Assembly: GCA_013824245.1 (NCBI GenBank) | Contig: PNNN01000067.1 | Span: 1 to 64,000, forward strand | From: Chlorobiaceae bacterium | Lineage (GTDB): Bacteria > Bacteroidota > Ignavibacteria > UBA10030 > SZUA-254 | Length of the DNA stretch: 64,000 bases | Direction: 5' to 3' | Shown: positions 44,764 to 52,295 of the stretch, in pieces | Layout: each line of letters begins with the position of its first letter | Numbering within the stretch: the stretch's first letter is position 1 | The notes under the pieces: generated by a model | The model's input: the letters and a program-made list of their open reading frames with translations, nothing else | The model's database searches: none | What the model was told of the DNA's origin: nothing | Program-made: the position numbers and the translations under genes

Positions 44764-46608
44764 ATGCCTTCTTACGATTTTCAATCATATTTACAGACAC
44801 TAATCGATGCGAGAGAACTGCATAAAACAGAAATCGAGATCGACCCCGCTCTTGAATTAACAGAAATCGCCCGGCGTGCTATTCTTGAAAATAAACCCGC
44901 ATTGTTAGTTGAGCATCCGACAAATTCACGCTATCCACTTGTAATAAATCACTTTGCAAGCCACAGGCGAATTGAATTTGCTCTTGGCAGACATCCGGAA
45001 GAAATCGGAGAAGAGTTAATTGATTTTTTCGAACAAGCGGTTCCGCCAACATTCAAAACAATCCTAAACAATAAAGAGACGATAAAACGATTTTGGAGAT
45101 CGCGCCCTAAAAAAGTTTCTACCGCGCAATCTCAAGAAATTGTTGAGCCGCCCGATCTCGATATGCTTCCTATCCAAATTTGCTGGCCCCAAGATGGCGG
45201 AAGGTTTTTTACGTTGGGACAAGTTATTACATACCATCCAATGAACGGCAGAAGAAACATCGGTGTTTACCGCATGCATGTATTCGATAAGTCTACGACC
45301 GGAATGCACTGGCAAATTCAAAAAGGCGGCGGTTTCCATTATCATTATGCTGAAAAATTAGGAAAAGAATTCGAGATCGCCGTTGCGCTTGGAACATCAC
45401 CCGCGCTCACACTTGCAACAATTGCCGCGTTGCCAGAAGGTATTGATGAAGCTCTTTTCGCCGGCTTTTTGCAGAACCGAAGGGTAAATTTCACTCGCGG
45501 TAAATCGATTTCTATTGATGTTCCGGCAGATGCTGAATTTGTCTTGGAAGGAATTGTCCCACATAAAATCAGGAGGATGGAAGGACCGTTCGGCGATCAC
45601 TTCGGACATTATTCCGCCGCATCTGAATTTCCAATATTTCAAATAAAAACGATTACACGGCGGCGCAAACCAATTTACCCGGCAACTGTCGTCGGCAAAC
45701 CACCGATGGAGGATAAATTTTTAGGTGATGCCACACAGCAAATGCTTGGTCCTCTTATCAAATTGATTCACAAAGAAGTAACAGATATTTGGGCATACTA
45801 TGAAGCCGGCTTTCATAACCTCCTCGTTGCTTCAATCGAACAACGTTATCAAAAAGAAGCGATCAAAGCCGCGCTCGGAATGATGGGAACTGATCAACTA
45901 TCTCTTACAAAATGTATCGTGCTTGTATCTGCCGGTGTTAATGTTCGTGATTGGAATTCTGTGCTGAGAGAGATCAAAGAAAACTTTGATCCTCATTTGG
46001 ATTTTATCATGATACCAAAAGTTCCTCTTGATACGCTCGACTTCACGAGTTATAAGATGAACTTGGGAAGCAAGATGATAATCGATGCGACAAGGAAACA
46101 GAGAGCGAAGAACGTTGGACAAACAGATGAATTCAAGTCTCAAGTCTCAAGTCTCAAAACTCTCGATAGAAGGATCCTTGATTTGCATCTTATTGAAAAC
46201 ACACTTCTGCTTGTAAAAGTCGATGCACAAATTCAATACGCCAACACCTCACTCATTCACCGCTCCACTAATCCATCACTCCATTACTCCGATTCTCCGG
46301 TTGGCAAAAGTATAATTGAAAAACTAATTTCGCTTCCAGAATTGAATGGCATTAAGATCATCGCTGTAGTCAGCCCCGATGTTGACATACATAATAAAGA
46401 GAGCTACATATGGGGTGTTTTCACGCGCTTCGATTGTGAACGCGACGTTATATTCACCGAACAAAAGCTTGTGGGGATATCACCTATATATAGAGGCATT
46501 ATGGGAATTGATTCAACATGGAAACACGGATACCCCGAACCGTTGTTAATGAAAGAAGAAATTATAAAAAGAGTTGATGAGAAATGGAATAAAATATGGA
46601 AAAAATAA
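44764..46608 (+). CDS. ubiD: UbiD-family decarboxylase
   Basis: 614 residues. UbiD hallmarks are present: QDGGRFFTLGQVITYHPMNG (about 140-160), GMHWQIQKGGGFHYHYAEKL (about 180-200) and MEGPFGDHFGHYSA (about 273-287) for prenyl-FMN, metal and the catalytic Glu region; EDKFLGDATQQMLGPLIK follows. It decarboxylates an aromatic acid in menaquinone formation. The last third contains two short stretches that look like intergenic repeats read in frame (46134-46163, an AAGTCTC heptamer array, and 46240-46291). They are likely surface-loop insertions. It overlaps the next gene by 13 bp. Confidence 0.93.
   Translation: MPSYDFQSYLQTLIDARELHKTEIEIDPALELTEIARRAILENKPALLVEHPTNSRYPLVINHFASHRRIEFALGRHPEEIGEELIDFFEQAVPPTFKTILNNKETIKRFWRSRPKKVSTAQSQEIVEPPDLDMLPIQICWPQDGGRFFTLGQVITYHPMNGRRNIGVYRMHVFDKSTTGMHWQIQKGGGFHYHYAEKLGKEFEIAVALGTSPALTLATIAALPEGIDEALFAGFLQNRRVNFTRGKSISIDVPADAEFVLEGIVPHKIRRMEGPFGDHFGHYSAASEFPIFQIKTITRRRKPIYPATVVGKPPMEDKFLGDATQQMLGPLIKLIHKEVTDIWAYYEAGFHNLLVASIEQRYQKEAIKAALGMMGTDQLSLTKCIVLVSAGVNVRDWNSVLREIKENFDPHLDFIMIPKVPLDTLDFTSYKMNLGSKMIIDATRKQRAKNVGQTDEFKSQVSSLKTLDRRILDLHLIENTLLLVKVDAQIQYANTSLIHRSTNPSLHYSDSPVGKSIIEKLISLPELNGIKIIAVVSPDVDIHNKESYIWGVFTRFDCERDVIFTEQKLVGISPIYRGIMGIDSTWKHGYPEPLLMKEEIIKRVDEKWNKIWKK
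46134..46163 (+). repeat. In-frame AAGTCTC heptamer array inside ubiD
   Basis: Four consecutive AAGTCTC-type units (AAGTCTC, AAGTCTC, AAGTCTC, AAAACTC) encode the low-complexity loop KSQVSSLKT. The 7-bp period is not a multiple of 3, so it encodes a 7-codon, 21-bp cycle. It is probably an in-frame insertion tolerated between strands. Confidence 0.7.
46240..46291 (+). repeat. Repeat-like segment inside ubiD, related to an intergenic sequence
   Basis: The stretch CCAACACCTCACTCATTCACCG... (52 bp) encodes NTSLIHRSTNPSLHYSD, a peptide unlike the surrounding protein. Its reverse complement contains GGAGTAATGGA, which recurs at about 47710 in the next intergenic region (ggagtaatggattgctggatt). GTGAGT arrays at 57241-57286 are similar in style. 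Confidence 0.6.
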
Positions 46609-47636
46609 AACGAAATTCGGCTCGAATAATATTTCTAATAACTGCCGCTCTGCTGATAACACAATGCGGAAAGAAAGGCGAAAACAAACATTTTCGCTAT
46701 GTTGCCTCAGCGGAATGGTCAACCACATCATATAATGCACTGATCATATCTAAAGATGAGTACGACGAGGTTGTTGGCGCAACATCCGGGTGTGGGGCAG
46801 ACGCCACCACTGAAAGTGTTCGCGCACCCGATTATGCTCTTTTCTTGTCCGATACCGGTGAAACGAAATTAAAACAACTTTTTAAAAATGAACGGATACT
46901 GCCACCACACCAAATTAAGTGGTCTCCGCTTGGCGATAAGTTTATTTTATATGGCGGACGAATGTCGACTCTTTATATTGTCGATACCATTGGTTCATAC
47001 ATCAAAACAGATTCTCTGAAATATGCTTATGACGCAGACTGGTCGCCAGATGGTTCGCAAATCGTCTGCTCGGCTTTGCGCAGTGCACGAGTTTATCCGT
47101 CTCTTAATATCGTCGATGCAACAACGGGTACAACAAATTTGTTGCTCCCCGATTCCGTTCATACCGGTTCGGTATCATGGTCTGCAAACAATCAGCTCGC
47201 GTTTGTATTTTCCCGCGATTCTACAAACGGGATGGCTGTCATCAACGCCAATGGCACCGGTATGATGCTCCTCGACAGTTCTTCATTTTTTAACGCATTG
47301 CGCTGGTCTCCCGATGGATCTACAATTCTTTATGCTAAACATCTCAATTATGATTCAGATGTTTATACGATGAATGTTTTTACCACAACAACCATCCACA
47401 GATTGCATTTTACAGACGATACTCAGATAGCTTCGCTAAGGTATTCACCGAACGGGCAAAAAATAAGTTACTATTTATATGGATCATCGAACACAACATA
47501 CTTGTATGTGATGAATTTATCGGATGGAAGCGCTCAGCAGATCGCTGTACAATCTACCGATGGGAGCTGGTCACCCGACTCTAAGCAGATAGTTTATGTT
47601 TCTTACGATGATATATTTTTCAAAACAGTTGAATGA
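46596..47636 (+). CDS. PD40/TolB-like beta-propeller lipoprotein
   Basis: 346 residues with lipobox ITQC (acylated Cys24). Repeated PD40/WD-type units: KWSPLGDKFILYGG, DWSPDGSQIVCSA, RWSPDGSTILYAK, RYSPNGQKISYY and GSWSPDSKQIVYVS, about five or six propeller blades. TolB-type propellers bind peptides or other proteins in the periplasm. It overlaps the 3' end of ubiD by 13 bp, so co-transcription is expected; it has no recognised role in menaquinone synthesis. Confidence 0.85.
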   Translation: MEKIKRNSARIIFLITAALLITQCGKKGENKHFRYVASAEWSTTSYNALIISKDEYDEVVGATSGCGADATTESVRAPDYALFLSDTGETKLKQLFKNERILPPHQIKWSPLGDKFILYGGRMSTLYIVDTIGSYIKTDSLKYAYDADWSPDGSQIVCSALRSARVYPSLNIVDATTGTTNLLLPDSVHTGSVSWSANNQLAFVFSRDSTNGMAVINANGTGMMLLDSSSFFNALRWSPDGSTILYAKHLNYDSDVYTMNVFTTTTIHRLHFTDDTQIASLRYSPNGQKISYYLYGSSNTTYLYVMNLSDGSAQQIAVQSTDGSWSPDSKQIVYVSYDDIFFKTVE

Positions 47637-47860
47637 ACATTTTTTTAAAATAAATCAACAATAGCTGATAAGGAAAACGCCCTAAAAGACAGGGGGATTT
47701 GAAATAAGGAGTAATGGATTGCTGGATTATTGGATTGTTGTAAAAGGTGATTTGGAAGTTTTGAGAAACTAAGCTATTTTATGCAGAAATAAAAAAACTA
47801 AAAGATACAAGATTCTTAATTTACTTAAAAAACATTTTATACATAGATTCAAAAATAGCA
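47637..47860. other. Intergenic gap before the restriction-modification gene
   Basis: 224 bp of very AT-rich sequence. It contains a GGAGTAATGGATTGCTGGATT segment near 47710 that echoes the repeat-like piece inside ubiD. No promoter, hairpin or gene could be supported. The sharp drop in GC here marks the boundary of the probable foreign R-M insert. Confidence 0.5.
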
Positions 47861-48172
47861 ATGATAAAAAATAAAATTTTTCAAGATAGAATATTTCTCA
47901 ATCTCATTGATGAAAACGGACACACCTTACTGATTAAGAAAATCCTAAAAAGTCCAATAGGACTTGCATCAGATATTATTAACTCTCTTTTTGAAGAAAA
48001 CATAGAATCTCTAAAAAATGATCTAGACAAAATTAAAAAGTTTGTTGCAGGTATAAATAGAGCTGATAGCTTAGCAAATCAATATTCATTGGCAAAATTC
48101 TATTCGCCAATGTTTTCTTTCCATCAGTTTTTTAACAGTTCATTTCGTGCTAGGCAAGGAAAGGTCCTATAA
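47861..48172 (+). pseudogene. 5' part of an interrupted restriction-modification gene (endonuclease N-terminus)
   Basis: 103 codons ending at TAA (48170-48172). The next frame starts three bases later in the same frame: ...GTC CTA TAA GAA ATG..., so joining the halves gives SFRARQGKVL-x-EMIRNILENF. The RxRxGK-x-LE pattern is typical of the N-terminal helix of PD-(D/E)xK restriction enzymes. I therefore see one gene split by a single nonsense codon, not two genes. Part of the putative endonuclease is thus lost unless translation restarts. The low-GC base composition differs from the flanking mqn genes. Confidence 0.7.
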
Positions 48173-48175
48173 GAA

Positions 48176-50353
48176 ATGATACGAAACATATTGGAAAATT
48201 TTGCTGGGTGTGATATAGTCCCAGAAAAAGTTAGAGAAATGCAGAATATATTGGCAGAAGCGTTAGGTGGGAAAGTCCCAAATCTTGATATAGATGTAAT
48301 GGGGTGCAATTCAAAGAAAAAGAAAATTATCACTATTCAACTTCGCTCTCGTGATGACACTGGAGGCACAACAGCAAAAGGGTCTCTTGTCGATATGTTG
48401 CGTGGAATATTGAGGATGAAAGCGAAAAGCTCAAAAGAAATCTTGTATTTGGTAGCTGTTTGGGATGAAAGAGATTCGCAACAAAAGAGTTCAACAATTA
48501 GTAAAATGTATTCTTCTTTAAAAGATTTAATTGATATTGACGAAGACAAATTTCAAAAGGATATCTCTAGTGGCGTCAGTATTGATAATAAGATTACTTT
48601 AAAAATGGCTTACGGCGTCGACGAAATAATGCGGGGAATTTTAGGGTGGAGCGGAAAAAGGGCGGATAAAACCGCGTTGAGTGCAATAAATAATATTACC
48701 AAACTTGTCGAGATTTGGGATGATCTCTGGATATCTTATACGCTTGCAAGTTTAGAGATAGAAGTTAGAGCATTCAAGAATTTATCCAACATTAAATTAC
48801 TAAACAATAGATTCAAACAAACAAATTCTAAATTTGATTTTTCATCGTATAAAAACTTGGTGAAATCAATAGACGATATTACTAATAAAATCGTCCCTAT
48901 TTGGAAAGAAAACAGTATTCCACTAAAATCACCATCAGATCAAATTCACTACATACGAGACATGCTTTTTTTGAAAGCATGTTATGATAAAAACCAAAAT
49001 AAAAAAAAAGTATATGATGTCGAAAAAACCAAGGTAGCAAGAAAAGTAAGGGAGCCTAACAGAAAATATCAGTTAGATATTTTCCCAAACCCAACAGAAA
49101 ATATTAAAGAGACTGAAACAGATGACTCTGAACTTAAACCCCAGTTAGTATCATTCAGGGATTATTTTCCCGAAATAACCGATACCGGATATCTAACGCA
49201 TTCAATCTATTATTATCCAGCAAAATTCATTCCACACGTAGTAAAGTACTGCATTGAAGAATATACTGATAAAGATGATTGGATTATTGATCCATTCGCT
49301 GGTTCTGGAACAGTTGGTTTAGAAGCCTTTATCCACGAAAGAAATGCAGTTCTGTATGATTTGAACTTGCTGCTAAACCATATTATGCCTATCAAAATAT
49401 TTACTAGCACTGAGGAACACTCAAAGTCAGAATTGCATCAGATATTACGAGGCTTTGATAACAATAAGAAGGAATTTCTTCCAACATGGATAAGCATTGA
49501 ATATTGGTATCCAGAAGAAATGTTGCAAGAATTGTGTACCTACTGGGGTTACTTGAAATCCTTGCCTGAAAATATTTATTCAATGGTAATTAAAGCTGCG
49601 CTGGTTAAGGCTAGTAAGCACTTCTCATATGCGGAGCATAGAACACCCAAACTCTTCCGTTCAAAAAGTAAAAAACATTACATCGAAGAATTGTTAAAAC
49701 AAGAATGGAAAACTCAATTAAAAAGAATGATCTATTCTCTTTCCCTGCAATATTATGACAGTGTGTGTCATTTACAGTTTTTGACAAAAGGTCACACAAA
49801 TCAAGTATTGTATTACAGTGGTGTAGATTCAGCATATTTCAATTTGGAAAAAGAAATTCCAATTAATTGTTTGATAACTTCCCCGCCTTATCTACAGGCA
49901 CAAGAATACATTAGAACCGCAAAACTTGAGTTGTATTGGTTGGGACACACGGAAGGAGAAATTAAGGGTATTTCAAAATTAGAAATTCCTTATAGAAAAT
50001 CAGATCAAATATTTGAAACAAAAACTTTGAATAATATAAAATCAAAAATTGAAAGAGTTGATTTGCTCGCAACCGTTGATTCTTATTTTTGTTATACCAT
50101 AAAGGCTTTAGAGCGCGCTATGAGTTACATTAAGAGCGGTGGAAAAAGTTGTATCTTCGTCGGTAATCCAACCGTTGAGGGGAAAGAAGTTGAAACATGG
50201 AGAATTCTCATGGAATATTTTTGTGATCGAGGTTTTGACTTCGAGAAAATATTTGATGACAGAATAAAGTCTCGTCAGTTATTCGGCTCTAGAAATAATA
50301 AAAATCCAGATGGAATGAAGTCAGAATATATGCTTATATTATCAAAAAAATAG
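48176..50353 (+). CDS. Fused restriction endonuclease (ApaLI-like)/DNA methyltransferase, 5'-truncated
   Basis: 725 codons from ATG 48176, directly behind the in-frame TAA. Residues 1-290 resemble a PD-(D/E)xK endonuclease: DIDVMG, then TIQLRSRDDTGGTTAKGSL and YLVAVWDERDSQQKSST; from memory closest to the ApaLI family (needs an HMM check). Residues about 330-725 are an aminomethyltransferase: YYPAKFIPHVVKY, DPFAGSGTVGLEA (from 372, SAM motif I) and SPPY (569-572, catalytic motif IV). Motif I precedes IV, unlike the beta-class order. Together with the upstream 103 codons it would be a type IIG-like single-chain R-M enzyme. The methyltransferase half may still work. Confidence 0.75.
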   Translation: MIRNILENFAGCDIVPEKVREMQNILAEALGGKVPNLDIDVMGCNSKKKKIITIQLRSRDDTGGTTAKGSLVDMLRGILRMKAKSSKEILYLVAVWDERDSQQKSSTISKMYSSLKDLIDIDEDKFQKDISSGVSIDNKITLKMAYGVDEIMRGILGWSGKRADKTALSAINNITKLVEIWDDLWISYTLASLEIEVRAFKNLSNIKLLNNRFKQTNSKFDFSSYKNLVKSIDDITNKIVPIWKENSIPLKSPSDQIHYIRDMLFLKACYDKNQNKKKVYDVEKTKVARKVREPNRKYQLDIFPNPTENIKETETDDSELKPQLVSFRDYFPEITDTGYLTHSIYYYPAKFIPHVVKYCIEEYTDKDDWIIDPFAGSGTVGLEAFIHERNAVLYDLNLLLNHIMPIKIFTSTEEHSKSELHQILRGFDNNKKEFLPTWISIEYWYPEEMLQELCTYWGYLKSLPENIYSMVIKAALVKASKHFSYAEHRTPKLFRSKSKKHYIEELLKQEWKTQLKRMIYSLSLQYYDSVCHLQFLTKGHTNQVLYYSGVDSAYFNLEKEIPINCLITSPPYLQAQEYIRTAKLELYWLGHTEGEIKGISKLEIPYRKSDQIFETKTLNNIKSKIERVDLLATVDSYFCYTIKALERAMSYIKSGGKSCIFVGNPTVEGKEVETWRILMEYFCDRGFDFEKIFDDRIKSRQLFGSRNNKNPDGMKSEYMLILSKK

Positions 50354-50355
50354 TT

Positions 50356-52221
50356 ATGCCAATATATTTTCGCGATAAATATCTCCCTCCGATCTGGCAA
50401 AAACTCCAACTCGGTGAACGTCTCTCACTTGAAGACGGATTAATCCTCTTCAAGACTAACGACCTTATCTCCCTTGGCAAAATGGCTCATTACGTTCAGC
50501 AACAAAAGAGCGGGGATGCGGTTTACTTCGTACTTAACCAGAAAATTGAGCATACAAACGTTTGCGTTCTCTCGTGCAAATTCTGTGACTTTGCTAAGAA
50601 AAAAGGTGAGCCGGATGCATATGAGATGACGACTGATGAAATTCTTTCAAAGATCACCCCCGAGATAAAAGAAGTTCACATCACCGGCGGTATGCCTCAC
50701 GATTGGCGATGGGAACGTTACATCGATATCGTCAGAAGCATTCATAATAAATTTCCTGATGCCGATGTAAAAGCATACACGGCGGTTGAGATAGATTTCT
50801 TCCATAAAAAATTTAAATTACCAATAGAAGAAATATTGCGCCAGCTACAAGCGGCTGGTCTTCGCACCATGCCCGGCGGCGGCGCAGAAATTTTTACCGA
50901 ACGTGTGCGAAAACTTTTATTTCCGCAAAAGATCGGAGCGAAAGGTTATCTTGAAGTCCATAAAACCGCTCACAAATTGGGAATACCCACAAACTGCACA
51001 ATGCTTTACGGACATATCGAAACGATTGAAGAACGATTGATTCATATGGTAAAACTACGTGAAGCACAGGATGAGACAGGTGGATTCCTTTCGTTTATCC
51101 CTCTTGCCTTTCAACCCGGTGATACCGGAATTAAACCAAAGAATCAATTCACATCTGCGATCGATGACCTCAAGACAATTGCGGTATCGCGCCTAATGCT
51201 TGATAATATCCCGCACATTAAAGCATACTGGGTGATGTTGACTGAAGAAGTGGCATCTGTTGCTCTCAATTTTGGTGCGGATGATATCGACGGTACGGTT
51301 GGACAGGAACGGATCGCGCACGATGCCGGCGCCATCAGTCCAATGAAACTTGCAAAAGATAAAATAATCAAGATGATATCCGAAGCCGGAAAAATCCCCG
51401 TCGAACGAGATGCTTTTTATAATCCGCTCAATGTTTATTCAGAAAATGTAATCGGGAAAATTCCTTATTTGAATTCAGTCCCTTTCTATCACAATTTAGA
51501 AAAGTCCGCCACAGGCGGATTTAAAATTCTTCCGGTTGCTCCACGCAGAATGGGAATGTTAAGCAAGGAAGGACAAATTGATGCCGGACTTTTTTCATTA
51601 ATGGATTATTTTGATCAAGAAGAAAATCTTGAGTTGCTGGATTGGTGTATTGCAACGCGCGATCAGGTGAAAAGTGTTATGCTTTTTTCAAAAGAAGGTT
51701 GGACCGGTTTAAACGGAAAAAAGATTGGAATAACTGATGACACCGCGACTTCAGTTCACCTGTTAAAAGTAATTTTAGAGAAAAAATATAATGTTCGCAC
51801 AGAGTTTGTTCGTCTGCATCCCGGAGTTAACGATTACGCTTCTTTTGATGCTGTTCTGTTGATTGGAGATGATGCATTGAAGTATAACAAAGTCGGATTA
51901 AATGGATTTGAACTCGTATTTGATCTGGCTAAAGAGTGGTATGATTGGCAAAAACTACCGTTTGTTTTCGCTGTATGGGCATGCAAAAATAGTTTAAGTG
52001 ATATTCGAAAAGAAAAATTAAAAGATATGATTAGCGCGGCATTAAATAAATCAGAAGATGAGTACGGCGAAATTGGAAATATGCAAGGTAGACAAATAGG
52101 ATTGAATCTAAGTGAAACAAAAGAATACCTCGAGGGTTTTAACTACCGGCTTGGCGAGCGGGAAAGGGAAACTATGTCAATGTTCCGGAAATTAGTTAAC
52201 GAAATAAATATAAAGGTGTGA
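50356..52221 (+). CDS. mqnE: MqnE-MqnA fusion: aminofutalosine synthase plus chorismate dehydratase
   Basis: 621 residues. Residues 1-362 are a radical-SAM enzyme: cluster motif CVLSCKFC (Cx3Cx2C, about 73-80), then EVHITGGMPHDW and TMPGGGAEIFTERVR, typical of aminofutalosine synthase MqnE. Residues about 363-621 form a complete second domain of about 258 residues: GKIPYLNSVPFYHNL, APRRMGMLSKEGQIDAGLFS and IGITDDTATSVHLLKVIL, which match MqnA, the chorismate dehydratase that makes 3-enolpyruvoyl-benzoate. The two enzymes run consecutive first steps of the futalosine pathway. Start is the ATG at 50356 just after the R-M gene. Family assignment by motifs is strong. Confidence 0.9.
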   Translation: MPIYFRDKYLPPIWQKLQLGERLSLEDGLILFKTNDLISLGKMAHYVQQQKSGDAVYFVLNQKIEHTNVCVLSCKFCDFAKKKGEPDAYEMTTDEILSKITPEIKEVHITGGMPHDWRWERYIDIVRSIHNKFPDADVKAYTAVEIDFFHKKFKLPIEEILRQLQAAGLRTMPGGGAEIFTERVRKLLFPQKIGAKGYLEVHKTAHKLGIPTNCTMLYGHIETIEERLIHMVKLREAQDETGGFLSFIPLAFQPGDTGIKPKNQFTSAIDDLKTIAVSRLMLDNIPHIKAYWVMLTEEVASVALNFGADDIDGTVGQERIAHDAGAISPMKLAKDKIIKMISEAGKIPVERDAFYNPLNVYSENVIGKIPYLNSVPFYHNLEKSATGGFKILPVAPRRMGMLSKEGQIDAGLFSLMDYFDQEENLELLDWCIATRDQVKSVMLFSKEGWTGLNGKKIGITDDTATSVHLLKVILEKKYNVRTEFVRLHPGVNDYASFDAVLLIGDDALKYNKVGLNGFELVFDLAKEWYDWQKLPFVFAVWACKNSLSDIRKEKLKDMISAALNKSEDEYGEIGNMQGRQIGLNLSETKEYLEGFNYRLGERERETMSMFRKLVNEINIKV

Positions 52222-52223
52222 TA

Positions 52224-52290
52224 CTCTCAGCGCTCTCTGCGACTCCGCGGTGAAAAATATCACCACTAAGACGCTGAGAACGCAGAGGTG
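52224..52290 (+). promoter_or_regulatory. Structured leader of mqnC built from an intergenic repeat
   Basis: CTCAGCG (52226-52232) pairs with CGCTGAG (52272-52278); CTCTGCG (52235-52241) pairs with CGCAGAG (52281-52287). The pairings cross, so only one can form unless there is a pseudoknot. An inner GGTGA/TCACC hairpin lies at 52249-52264. The GAGGTGA ribosome site of mqnC (about 52284-52290) lies within the last arm, so folding could control translation. The sequence resembles a repeat widespread in bacterial intergenic regions (recollection). Confidence 0.55.
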
Positions 52291-52295
52291 AAAAT

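Noticed and set aside
47861-50353. A toxin-antitoxin or two-gene R-M operon interpretation
   Set aside because: The two ORFs are in the same frame, separated only by one stop codon and a GAA, and joining them restores a conserved helix; one interrupted gene is the simpler reading.
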